Shown one piece after another: positions 12,717 through 19,196 of a stretch of 37,092 bases of DNA (positions are counted from its first letter, which is position 1; the number at the start of each line of letters is the position of its first letter). The stretch lies in assembly GCA_017445405.1 (NCBI GenBank), contig JAFSUD010000072.1, positions 1 to 37,092 of the forward strand, read 5' to 3'. Made by a program: the position numbers and the translations under genes. The notes beneath the pieces were generated by a model. That model made no database searches and had not been told where the DNA came from. It saw only the letters and a list, made by a program, of their open reading frames with translations. This DNA is from Synergistaceae bacterium (lineage in GTDB: Bacteria > Synergistota > Synergistia > Synergistales > Aminobacteriaceae).

Positions 12717-14526
12717 CCGCAAGCCCCCAGACCTTGAAGCCCTCATTCAGCCTGTCCGCAAACGTCTGCATTGTCCGGGAGAAAGGCTCTGTGCTCGTCA
12801 GGTCAACTCCTGCCCTGCGCAAGATATTCAGGCTGTAATCACTGCCTCCGCTCTTCAGGAACTTCAAATAGCGGTCAACTGCTCCCTCTTCGTGATTCAG
12901 GATTGCAGACGAGAAAGCATTAGCCGCCGTGAAGCCTGTAGAGTATTTGTAGACATAGAAGGCCGTGTAGAAGTGAGGGATGCGTGCCCACTCTGTGCAG
13001 AGTTCATCATCAATCACCATCTCCGGGCCGTAGTAATCCGCGTTGAGCCTGCGCCATAAATCATTGAGGTACTCGGGAGTCAGGACTCCTCCGGACTCTG
13101 CGTACCTGTGAGTCCCGCGCTCGTAGTCCGCAAACATCGCCTGACGGAAGAACGTCGCCCGCACCATGTCGTAGTAGTAGCTCAGAAGCCATTTCCGCGA
13201 TTCGGTGTCCTGCGAGTGATTCAGGAGGTACTCGAGGAGCAATGCCTCGTTCGTTGTAGAGGCTACTTCAGCGAGAAGGATTGTGTACTCTGCGTAAACC
13301 TGCGGCTGATTATTGCGCGAGTAATAGCTGTGAAGGCTGTGCCCCATCTCGTGAACGAGGGTGAAGACATCGTGCAATGTGCCGTCAAAGTTCAGGAGGA
13401 CGTAGGGATTCGTGCCGTATGATCCCCAAGAGTAAGCACCTTTGCGTTTGCCCTTGTTCTCGTAAATGTCGATCCAGCGTTCAGCAATGCCCTTCCTGAA
13501 GTTCGCGCAGTACTCTTCACCCAGAGGAGCGAGGGCCTCGATAGCGAGACTCACTGCCTCATCGAACGTGTAAGAGTGTTCCGGCTCATGAGAGATCGGC
13601 GCGCTGAGGTCGTAATAGCGGAAGTCATCGAGTCCGAGTGCCTTTTTGCGGAGCTTCACCAGCCTGTGCATGAGCTTGGGGGAATATTCGCGTGCGGTGT
13701 CCACAACGTTGGAGTAGACCTCTTCGGGGACGTTATCGCCGAATAATGCCATGTCGAGCGAGTCCTTGTAGTGCCTCGTGCGTGAGTAAAACACGTCGCT
13801 CTTCACCGAGCCTGCATACAGTGCGCTGATTGCGTGCTGGAATTTCGCGTATGTCCCGTAGATTCCCATGAACGCATCATGCCTTACGCGCCTGTCCCTG
13901 CTCCGGCTGAACCTGTACCATCTCTCCTCTGTGAGTTCTGCAGTGTTGCCATCTTCGTCCTGAATGCTCGGGAAGGGCATATCCGCATCTGTGAGCAAAG
14001 AGAATGCATTTTCTGGGACTGCACTTATTTCTGCTGTCTTGGCCAGAAGTTCCTCAATTTCCGGAGTGAGTATGTGTTCGCGTTCACGCAGCAGCTTCCT
14101 GAAGAAGAACTCGTAGCGCGTGAGTTCGTGCTCGTTCTTGATGCAGTCGTTGATGTACTCGTGAGGGAGTGCCAGAATCTCCGGCTCGAAGAATGAGATT
14201 GCCGCGGTGTACTTGACCATCAGAGTCTCGGCGAGTCCGGCTAGCTCCATCGGCTTAGACTCCCGCAGGTCTTCATGGCTCTTCATGTTGGCGTAGGCGT
14301 AGAGTCTGCCAAGTTCGAGCGAGGCTGCTTCCTCTGCTTTGATGAACTCCAGCAGTACGGACGAGCCTTCACCGAGACGGCCCGAGTATGATTTCAGCGT
14401 ATCGATTCTTGACTGTGTGTCGTCAAAGGCCTTCTGCCACTCCTCAAATGATGAGTATATTGCTTCGAGATTCCATTTATCTTTGTCAGGTATATTCTTT
14501 CTTTCCGGGACTTCGTTTATCGTCAT
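12709..14526 (-). CDS. pepF: Oligoendopeptidase F (M3B metallopeptidase)
   Basis: This 605-residue cytoplasmic zinc peptidase cleaves short peptides. The catalytic motif is L-V-H-E-M-G-H-S-L-H-S-Y-Y-S at about residues 385-398 (HExxH). The downstream A-E-Y-T-I-L-L-A-E-V-A-S-T-T-N-E stretch supplies the third zinc ligand (the E of S-T-x-N-E). The N-terminal helical domain and overall length (PepF is about 600 residues) agree. GGAGG lies just upstream of the ATG. The start codon overlaps the stop of a duplicated coaE tail (ATGA), which preserves the coupling to coaE that existed before the duplication. It probably recycles peptides taken up or made during turnover. Confidence 0.95.
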   Translation of the reverse strand: MTINEVPERKNIPDKDKWNLEAIYSSFEEWQKAFDDTQSRIDTLKSYSGRLGEGSSVLLEFIKAEEAASLELGRLYAYANMKSHEDLRESKPMELAGLAETLMVKYTAAISFFEPEILALPHEYINDCIKNEHELTRYEFFFRKLLREREHILTPEIEELLAKTAEISAVPENAFSLLTDADMPFPSIQDEDGNTAELTEERWYRFSRSRDRRVRHDAFMGIYGTYAKFQHAISALYAGSVKSDVFYSRTRHYKDSLDMALFGDNVPEEVYSNVVDTAREYSPKLMHRLVKLRKKALGLDDFRYYDLSAPISHEPEHSYTFDEAVSLAIEALAPLGEEYCANFRKGIAERWIDIYENKGKRKGAYSWGSYGTNPYVLLNFDGTLHDVFTLVHEMGHSLHSYYSRNNQPQVYAEYTILLAEVASTTNEALLLEYLLNHSQDTESRKWLLSYYYDMVRATFFRQAMFADYERGTHRYAESGGVLTPEYLNDLWRRLNADYYGPEMVIDDELCTEWARIPHFYTAFYVYKYSTGFTAANAFSSAILNHEEGAVDRYLKFLKSGGSDYSLNILRRAGVDLTSTEPFSRTMQTFADRLNEGFKVWGLADD

Positions 14527-14744
14527 GTTGCCTCCTCTAGTTGTCTCTGTAGTTCGCTGATGCTGCCGTCATTGCGGATTATGTGTTCGCACACCGACAT
14601 TCTTTCCCGCTGGCAATAACGACTTCTTGCATCGTCATGTCATTTCCTCTAGTTGTCTCTGTAGTTCGCTGATGCTGCCGTCATTATATATCACATGCTC
14701 GCACACTGACATTCTCTCGCTCTGAGGGAGCAGGAATCCTTCAC
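14521..14744 (-). repeat. 112-bp tandem duplication of the coaE 3' end and pepF start region
   Basis: Positions 14521-14632 and 14633-14744 are two copies of the same segment with an exact 112-base offset. Each holds the last codons of coaE and the CGTCATG junction. The downstream copy has diverged (for example GCGGAT for TATATC), so this is an old event. Confidence 0.93.
14523..14609 (-). pseudogene. Duplicated coaE C-terminal fragment
   Basis: In the copy between coaE and pepF the coaE frame is still open for 28 codons (R-E-R-M-S-V-C-E-H-I-I-R-N-D-G-S then E-L-Q-R-Q-L-E-E-A-T) before a TGA that overlaps the pepF ATG. It is a remnant without its own domain. It may simply maintain spacing and translational coupling into pepF. 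Confidence 0.8.
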
Positions 14745-15198
14745 GCCTGCGTAACTCCCCGCTCGTCCACCCTCTCTGGAGTCTCCGCCTCTCTGCCCTC
14801 ACTCTGAAATCTGCAGTGATGTATATTGCCTCGTCTATCCATTCCGGCCTTCCTGCTTCCGGCAGCAACGGAATCTCGAGCACAGCATTATCAAGACTGC
14901 GTGAGAGTCTATAAAGCTCCGACATCACGGGCGGGTGAATCAGTGCGCTGCAGAAATCATGTTCGCTCCTGCCTGAGAATATCAGCTCCGCAAGAACTGG
15001 CATGATTACGTTTCCTGAAGCGTCAAGTATCCTGCTTCCCCAGCGCGAGACTGCACGGGCCTTAACGTCCTGACGCTGCCACATGGATTTTGCAACAGCG
15101 TCCGCATCAAGGCACATGCAGCCCAATTTTGCAGATAATATTCCGGCGGCTGCTGACTTACCAGAACCTATATCGCCCGTTATTGCCCTTACTGCCAT
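14635..15198 (-). CDS. coaE: Dephospho-CoA kinase
   Basis: This 187-residue enzyme catalyses the last step of coenzyme A synthesis, ATP-dependent phosphorylation of the 3'-hydroxyl of dephospho-CoA. It begins M-A-V-R-A-I-T-G-D-I-G-S-G-K-S, the P-loop (GxxGSGKS), and has the D-A-D-x-V-A-K segment that contacts substrate and the lid R-A-E-R-R-R-L-Q-R. The usual first glycine pair G-G of G-L-T-G-G-I is G-D here, a small deviation. The length is slightly below the usual 195-205. Its start overlaps the 3' end of uvrD by 41 bases, a long overlap, with only a weak AGGG before the ATG. Its 3' end is tandemly duplicated downstream. Confidence 0.9.
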   Translation of the reverse strand: MAVRAITGDIGSGKSAAAGILSAKLGCMCLDADAVAKSMWQRQDVKARAVSRWGSRILDASGNVIMPVLAELIFSGRSEHDFCSALIHPPVMSELYRLSRSLDNAVLEIPLLPEAGRPEWIDEAIYITADFRVRAERRRLQRGWTSGELRRREGFLLPQSERMSVCEHVIYNDGSISELQRQLEEMT

Positions 15199-17203
15199 AT
15201 TTGCCCTGTTTAGCGTTCTTGAACGTGTAGATCGTCTCGCGGTGGTGGCTGCTCCTGTCGTCTATTTCCTTGAACTCGTCGGGAATCTCTAGCAGGAATC
15301 GCGACATATCGTTAGCCTGAACGCTCCCGTAAAGCATCCGTGATAGTGCGCACGTCATGTAGAGTTTCTCCTCTGCTCTGGTCATGCCGACGTAACACAG
15401 CCTGCGTTCTTCCTCCATCTCGGCTTCGGAGTCCCGGCAGTCATCTCTGGGGCGGTGAGGGAAAATATCCTCCTCGAGTCCGATCATGAAGACTACAGGG
15501 AACTCGAGTCCCTTTGAGGCATGAAGAGTCATGAGTCCGACAGCGTCTCTTTCCGAGTCGTCCTGAGTGTCAGCGTCGGTGAAGAGTGCTGCCTCTGCGA
15601 GAGTCTCCCTCAGATTTCCGTCCGGCACAATTGACTTCAGCTCGTTGACGTTCGACACGCGGTCATAGTAGCTTGCTTTGTCAAAGTTCATGAGATGGCC
15701 TCCGTAGCCCATGTCCCCGAGCACGTAATCTACTGCTGCGCGTATTCCGTCATCTGCAAGGTCGAGTATTGCGCACATGTGAGAAGCGAACTTCTGCATT
15801 GACTCTCTGGCCTTCTTGGTGTTTGCCTTCCACGCTCCCATCTCTACGGACGACCATAGCTGCGCGGGATTGTTCAGCACCCCGAAGAGCTGGGAGTCTA
15901 TCCACTCGCCCCAGCTCCCGAGAGACTTAGGCCCCATGCCCTCAATGATGCTGTGAATCTTTGATACCCGCTCAAGAGACAATGCATCACTGGGATTCAT
16001 GGCCAGCTTCAGGATTGCTAACACGTCCTTAACCTCCATGCGCTCATAGAATGACAGCCCGCGTATTATCCTGTATGGTACGTCGTTCTCAAGAAATTTT
16101 TTCTCGATCAGGCGGCTCATAGAGTTCTGGCGGTAAAGCACAGCAATATCACTGTAGCTGTAACTTCTTGCCCTGCGCAGTCTGTCTATTTCCTGCACAA
16201 GAAAATCTGCCTCCTGAAGGTCGCTCGAGGCCGTCATCATGCAGACTTTATCGCCGGTCTTCTTGGCCGTGTAGAGAGTCTTCTTGAGGCGGTTGCTGTT
16301 GTTGCGGATAAGCGCGTTCGACGCATTCAGAATCATCTTCGTTGAGCGGTAATTCTCCTCCAGCTTGATGGTCTTAGCTCTCGGGAACTCGTTCATGAAG
16401 TTCAGGATCACGTTAATATCCGCACCTCTCCAGCCATAAATTGACTGGTCAGGGTCTCCCACTGCGTTAATCGTGCAGTGCCTCCCGACAAGATATTTCA
16501 GCAGCAGCGACTGCGGTTTATTCACATCCTGATACTCATCGACGAGAAGCCACGTTATTCTGTCCTGCTCGTGAGCCCGGATTTCGGGCATTCTGGACAT
16601 TACCTCGAGCGGGAGAATCATCAGGTCGTCAAAGTCTACTGCGTTGAGCTTGCGGAGCCGGAGTCTGTACTCGTCGGCGATCTCGCGCATCTCCTGATTG
16701 CTGATGAAGCTGTTTTTGCTCTCAGGCGACCATGTCATGTAGTCCCGTGAAATTATGTCGAGAACGTCAGAAGCTCCGCGTTCGCTCTTGCGTTCAGAGA
16801 GTATTTCCGCGAGCATTGACCGCGAGTCGTCCCTGTCGAACACTGTGAAGCCTTCGCGCAGGGCGACAATGTCCCGTGCTGCCTCATGATGCCGGAACAG
16901 GAAGCGCAGGCCGTAGCCGTGAAATGTTCCTGCACGGACTCTCTCTGCTGCCTGGCCTGAGACGAGGGAGTCAATACGAGTTCTCATTTCTCCTGCGGCT
17001 TTGTTGGTGAAGGTTACGGCCATTATGTTATCGGGAGATGCTATGCCTTCACTGATGAGCCAAGCGACCTTGTGAGTCAGGACTCTGGTTTTGCCGCTCC
17101 CTGCTCCTGCAAGAATTAACAGCGGCCCGTCCTTATAAGTTACTGCCTCGATCTGCTTTTCCGACAGACGAAGCAGTATGTTATCCATGTTATGAGTAGT
17201 CAT
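15158..17203 (-). CDS. UvrD/PcrA-type superfamily 1 DNA helicase
   Basis: This 681-residue SF1A helicase unwinds DNA 3'-5' in repair and in clearing replication blocks. Visible motifs, in order: L-A-G-A-G-S-G-K-T (Walker A, about 31-39), A-V-T-F-T-N-K-A-A (Ia), L-V-D-E-Y-Q-D-V-N (II), G-D-P-D-Q-S-I-Y-G-W-R-G-A (III), L-E-E-N-Y-R-S (IV), L-H-A-S-K-G-L-E-F (V) and Y-V-G-M-T-R-A-E-E (VI). The set is complete. The protein is a little shorter than PcrA (about 720) and lacks an obvious C-terminal Tudor-like tail. The start at 17203 has no strong ribosome-binding site, and ATG 17188 is an alternative. It follows hypA closely and runs into coaE. Confidence 0.92.
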   Translation of the reverse strand: MTTHNMDNILLRLSEKQIEAVTYKDGPLLILAGAGSGKTRVLTHKVAWLISEGIASPDNIMAVTFTNKAAGEMRTRIDSLVSGQAAERVRAGTFHGYGLRFLFRHHEAARDIVALREGFTVFDRDDSRSMLAEILSERKSERGASDVLDIISRDYMTWSPESKNSFISNQEMREIADEYRLRLRKLNAVDFDDLMILPLEVMSRMPEIRAHEQDRITWLLVDEYQDVNKPQSLLLKYLVGRHCTINAVGDPDQSIYGWRGADINVILNFMNEFPRAKTIKLEENYRSTKMILNASNALIRNNSNRLKKTLYTAKKTGDKVCMMTASSDLQEADFLVQEIDRLRRARSYSYSDIAVLYRQNSMSRLIEKKFLENDVPYRIIRGLSFYERMEVKDVLAILKLAMNPSDALSLERVSKIHSIIEGMGPKSLGSWGEWIDSQLFGVLNNPAQLWSSVEMGAWKANTKKARESMQKFASHMCAILDLADDGIRAAVDYVLGDMGYGGHLMNFDKASYYDRVSNVNELKSIVPDGNLRETLAEAALFTDADTQDDSERDAVGLMTLHASKGLEFPVVFMIGLEEDIFPHRPRDDCRDSEAEMEEERRLCYVGMTRAEEKLYMTCALSRMLYGSVQANDMSRFLLEIPDEFKEIDDRSSHHRETIYTFKNAKQGKYGSKGNNGRYRFW

Positions 17204-17217
17204 GTCTCAGCAAATAT

Positions 17218-17562
17218 TCAGCTCTCAACTTCAAGAAAGTCTATAGCGAACTCCAGGCCGGTCAATAAATCAACGTCCCGGCTTCCGCAGTGAATGCACA
17301 GGAATTCTGAATCGTCTGTTGTCCATGTCCTGCCGCAATCATGACACCTGAACGTTGCAGGAATGAACATCACGGAGAATGAAGCTCCTTCTGCGGGCGT
17401 GCCTCTGGACAGCGACGCAAAAATGAACGTCATCAATTCCGGGTTAATCTTCCTCATTGCTCCGGCCTTGATAAGTACCCTGTTTACTTTCCTGAAGCTG
17501 AACCTCCAGCATATATCCTGTATCGTATTGTTTATTCTGCTGGTAAGCTGAAATTCATACAT
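17218..17562 (-). CDS. HypA-like zinc protein lacking the N-terminal nickel-binding His
   Basis: This 114-residue protein has the length and fold signature of HypA/HybF, the nickel chaperone of [NiFe] hydrogenases. It has an N-terminal alpha/beta domain with I-N-P-E-L-M-T-F-I-F-A-S-L-S-R-G-T. A zinc domain follows with two C-x2-C pairs (C-H-D-C and C-I-H-C) and a closing G-L-E-F-A-I-D-F-L-E-V. True HypA starts M-H-E, and His2 plus the amino terminus bind nickel. This protein starts M-Y-E-F-Q-L, so the nickel site is lost. The ATG at 17562 follows the cheR stop by one base. No other hyp genes are present, and the hydrogenase in this window is [FeFe], which does not need HypA. Function is therefore doubtful. 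Confidence 0.7.
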   Translation of the reverse strand: MYEFQLTSRINNTIQDICWRFSFRKVNRVLIKAGAMRKINPELMTFIFASLSRGTPAEGASFSVMFIPATFRCHDCGRTWTTDDSEFLCIHCGSRDVDLLTGLEFAIDFLEVES

Positions 17563-17563
17563 G

Positions 17564-18367
17564 CTACTTCTTCGTGTACAGGAACGGCCCTGCTGATTCA
17601 AAGCCTATCTGCTGATACCCGAATATCTGTTCCGTTGACCCCACCAGAAAATAGCCGCCGGGTGCTAATGCGTCAAAGAACTTCTTGTAGAGCTTAGTCT
17701 TTGTGTCAGCGGTGAAGTAGATAACGACATTCCGGCAGAGTATCAGGTCAAACCCTGCTCCGAACGAATCATCTATCATGTTCATCTTCTTGAATGACAC
17801 TCTGCGCTTGATCTCGGGGTTCACGTCGTAAGTCTGGCCTGCGTCCTTCGTCGTGAAGTACTTCGCTAAATATTCCTTCGGGACGTTGAGCAGGTTAGCT
17901 TTGCGGTAGTTGCCGCGCTGGGCTGTAGCTATTGCTCCCTGATCTACATCGACGGCGAGGACGGGATTCATTGTGTCGAGTCCGCAGACTGTCGAGAGTA
18001 TTGCGAGGGAGTAAGGCTCTTCGCCTGTTGCGCAGCCTGCACTCCACAGCTTGAGACGCTTGCTCTTCCGCTTCTCTATCAGTTCAGGAATTATCTTGTC
18101 GCGCATCTTCCACCACTGAGAATCATTCCTGAAAAACTCTGATACGTTGATGGTAAGGTGATCCAGAAACTCGCGCAGCTTCTTTTCGTCCTTGCTCATC
18201 ATGTCGTAGTATTCGTCATAAGTCTTGCAGCCCCAGCGGCTCATAAGCTCATGCGTCCGGCGGTGAATCTGTTCCTTGTAGGAATTAAGATCTATGCCGA
18301 TTAACTTTTTGAGCTTCATCTTAAATGTGGTGTAGCCGGGTGAATTGTACTGGCTTCTTTCCTCCAT
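17564..18367 (-). CDS. cheR: CheR-type protein-glutamate O-methyltransferase
   Basis: This 267-residue chemotaxis methyltransferase has the helical N-terminal CheR domain (about 10-70) and the S-adenosylmethionine domain (about 75-265). Motifs include N-V-S-E-F-F-R-N, L-W-S-A-G-C-A-T-G-E-E-P-Y-S-L-A (SAM-binding loop), D-L-I-L-C-R-N-V-V-I-Y-F and G-G-Y-F-L-V-G-S-T-E. CheR methylates glutamates in chemoreceptors to tune signalling. The ribosome-binding site (GGAGG) lies in the 3' end of the preceding small gene, and hypA follows within two bases. No other chemotaxis gene is visible, so its receptors are elsewhere. Confidence 0.93.
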   Translation of the reverse strand: MEERSQYNSPGYTTFKMKLKKLIGIDLNSYKEQIHRRTHELMSRWGCKTYDEYYDMMSKDEKKLREFLDHLTINVSEFFRNDSQWWKMRDKIIPELIEKRKSKRLKLWSAGCATGEEPYSLAILSTVCGLDTMNPVLAVDVDQGAIATAQRGNYRKANLLNVPKEYLAKYFTTKDAGQTYDVNPEIKRRVSFKKMNMIDDSFGAGFDLILCRNVVIYFTADTKTKLYKKFFDALAPGGYFLVGSTEQIFGYQQIGFESAGPFLYTKK

Positions 18368-18373
18368 TACGGG

Positions 18374-18727
18374 TTATTCCTCCTTCTTGTAATATTCATC
18401 AAGAAGACGCAAAGTGCATTCTTTTTCCTCATCTGACAAAATATCAGAACTGAGAACAGTGCGTATAATTTCTTCCTGCCCTAGCCTGCGGCCTATTTCG
18501 TAAGACTTCTTGTAGGCTTTGTCGTAGGCCTTCTTGTAGGCTTTGTCGTAGGCTTCCCTGTAAGCTCTATCGTAGGCCTCTTCTTCTACTCTCTCAAGGT
18601 GATGCTCGTAGTCAAGCCGTGCACGCTTATTGAAGAAATACTCACGCACAAACATAGGGTGCTCCTCTAACAGTTTTTCGTAGGCGTGTATGACTTCCAT
18701 TGCAGCGTCATATTCTGCCTTATCCAT
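18374..18727 (-). CDS. Small charged protein with AYDK/AYKK tetrapeptide repeats
   Basis: This is a 117-residue protein of unknown function. After a helical, charged N-terminus, residues 50-85 hold a run of four-residue units (A-Y-D-R, A-Y-R-E, A-Y-D-K, A-Y-K-K, A-Y-D-K, A-Y-K-K, S-Y-E-I). The C-terminus ends in S-S-D-I-L-S-D-E-E-K-E-C-T-L-R-L-L-D. It resembles the tails of Rpn/PD-(D/E)XK transposase-like proteins, where a repetitive helix precedes a small terminal helical motif, but no nuclease core is present. The DNA repeats every 12 or 24 bases around 18479-18580. AAGGAG lies just before the ATG, overlapping the end of a degenerate Rpn tail. It may be a solitary tail gene left by rearrangement of the adjacent Rpn locus. 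Confidence 0.6.
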   Translation of the reverse strand: MDKAEYDAAMEVIHAYEKLLEEHPMFVREYFFNKRARLDYEHHLERVEEEAYDRAYREAYDKAYKKAYDKAYKKSYEIGRRLGQEEIIRTVLSSDILSDEEKECTLRLLDEYYKKEE

Positions 18728-18729
18728 TA

Positions 18730-18837
18730 TTACAGCTCCTTCGCAAGCTCAAGCGGTACATTCAGCCTTTGAGCTGTCTCATTATCAGTGCAGCGATACC
18801 TGCACAAAAAATGTGCTATGGCTTCAAGAGTCCGTCT
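18730..18837 (-). pseudogene. Degenerate Rpn C-terminal remnant
   Basis: Read on the minus strand this stretch ends R-Y-R-C-T-D-N-E-T-A-Q-R-L-N-V-P-L-E-L-A-K-E-L-stop. That parallels the Rpn ending M-T-D-E-Q-I-A-E-M-F-S-M-P-I-E-L. No start or nuclease domain is attached. The fragment abuts the AYDK-repeat gene and carries its ribosome-binding site. Confidence 0.55.
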
Positions 18838-18951
18838 TTATCCGTGCTTCCTGCCTGTCTCTTCATGCCGCTTGCTGTTAAGGTCTTTGCGGGTACGTTC
18901 AGAGATCGCGTAGTTCCGGTACTCTACAGGCTTCATTTCCGACAACATCAA
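18838..18951 (-). pseudogene. Third, truncated copy of the Rpn tail
   Basis: A 37-codon reading frame starts with TTG overlapping the previous TGA (TTGA). It contains M-K-P-V-E-Y-R-N-Y-A-I-S-E-R-T-R-K-D-L, the same sequence as the neighbouring copies, but lacks the following E-D-Q-I-I-R-D-N segment. It runs to a stop after R-H-E-E-T-G-R-K-H-G. It is a decayed duplicate. Confidence 0.65.
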
Positions 18952-19196
18952 GGCTTTAGCCCCGTGATAAGCTCAATAGGCATGCTAAACATTTCCGCAA
19001 TCTGTTCATCAGTCATGCCGCTTTTGGAGCGCAGGACACGAAGCATTTCTTCTCGCCCCTTAATGAGACCGCGCTTCTCGCCTATCTCTTCATGCCGTTT
19101 GTTGTCGCGGATAATCTGATCCTCAAGGTCTTTGCGGGCACGTTCAGACATAGCATAGTTCCTATACTCTACAGGCTTCATTTCTGACAACGTCAA
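18948..19196 (-). CDS. Duplicated Rpn C-terminal fragment, possibly translated
   Basis: An 82-residue open frame repeats the C-terminal part of the upstream Rpn protein (M-K-P-V-E-Y-R-N-Y-A-M-S-E-R-A-R-K-D-L-E to I-T-G-L-K-P) but lacks the nuclease domain and the GREE repeat tract. It could begin at TTG 19196, which overlaps the parent gene's TGA as TTGA, or at ATG 19181. The frame is intact and well matched to the parent, so it may still make a small helical protein. Homologous Rpn proteins need the nuclease core for DNA cleavage, so any role here would be regulatory or as an oligomerisation module. It could equally be a pseudogene in early decay. Confidence 0.55.
   Translation of the reverse strand: MTLSEMKPVEYRNYAMSERARKDLEDQIIRDNKRHEEIGEKRGLIKGREEMLRVLRSKSGMTDEQIAEMFSMPIELITGLKP

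Noticed and set aside
6598..14744. Assembly artefact as the explanation for the tandem duplications
   Set aside because: The copies differ by many substitutions and small indels, which an assembly error would not produce; long reads would still be the decisive check.
17218..17562. HypA-like gene as part of hydrogenase maturation for the hydrogenase at 28320-31894
   Set aside because: That enzyme is [FeFe], which uses HydEFG and does not need nickel insertion; the His2 ligand is also absent.
18700..19119. Plus-strand open frame across the Rpn fragments
   Set aside because: It is the reverse of the repeated tail sequence, has no ribosome-binding site or family features, and follows the minus-strand coding pattern.
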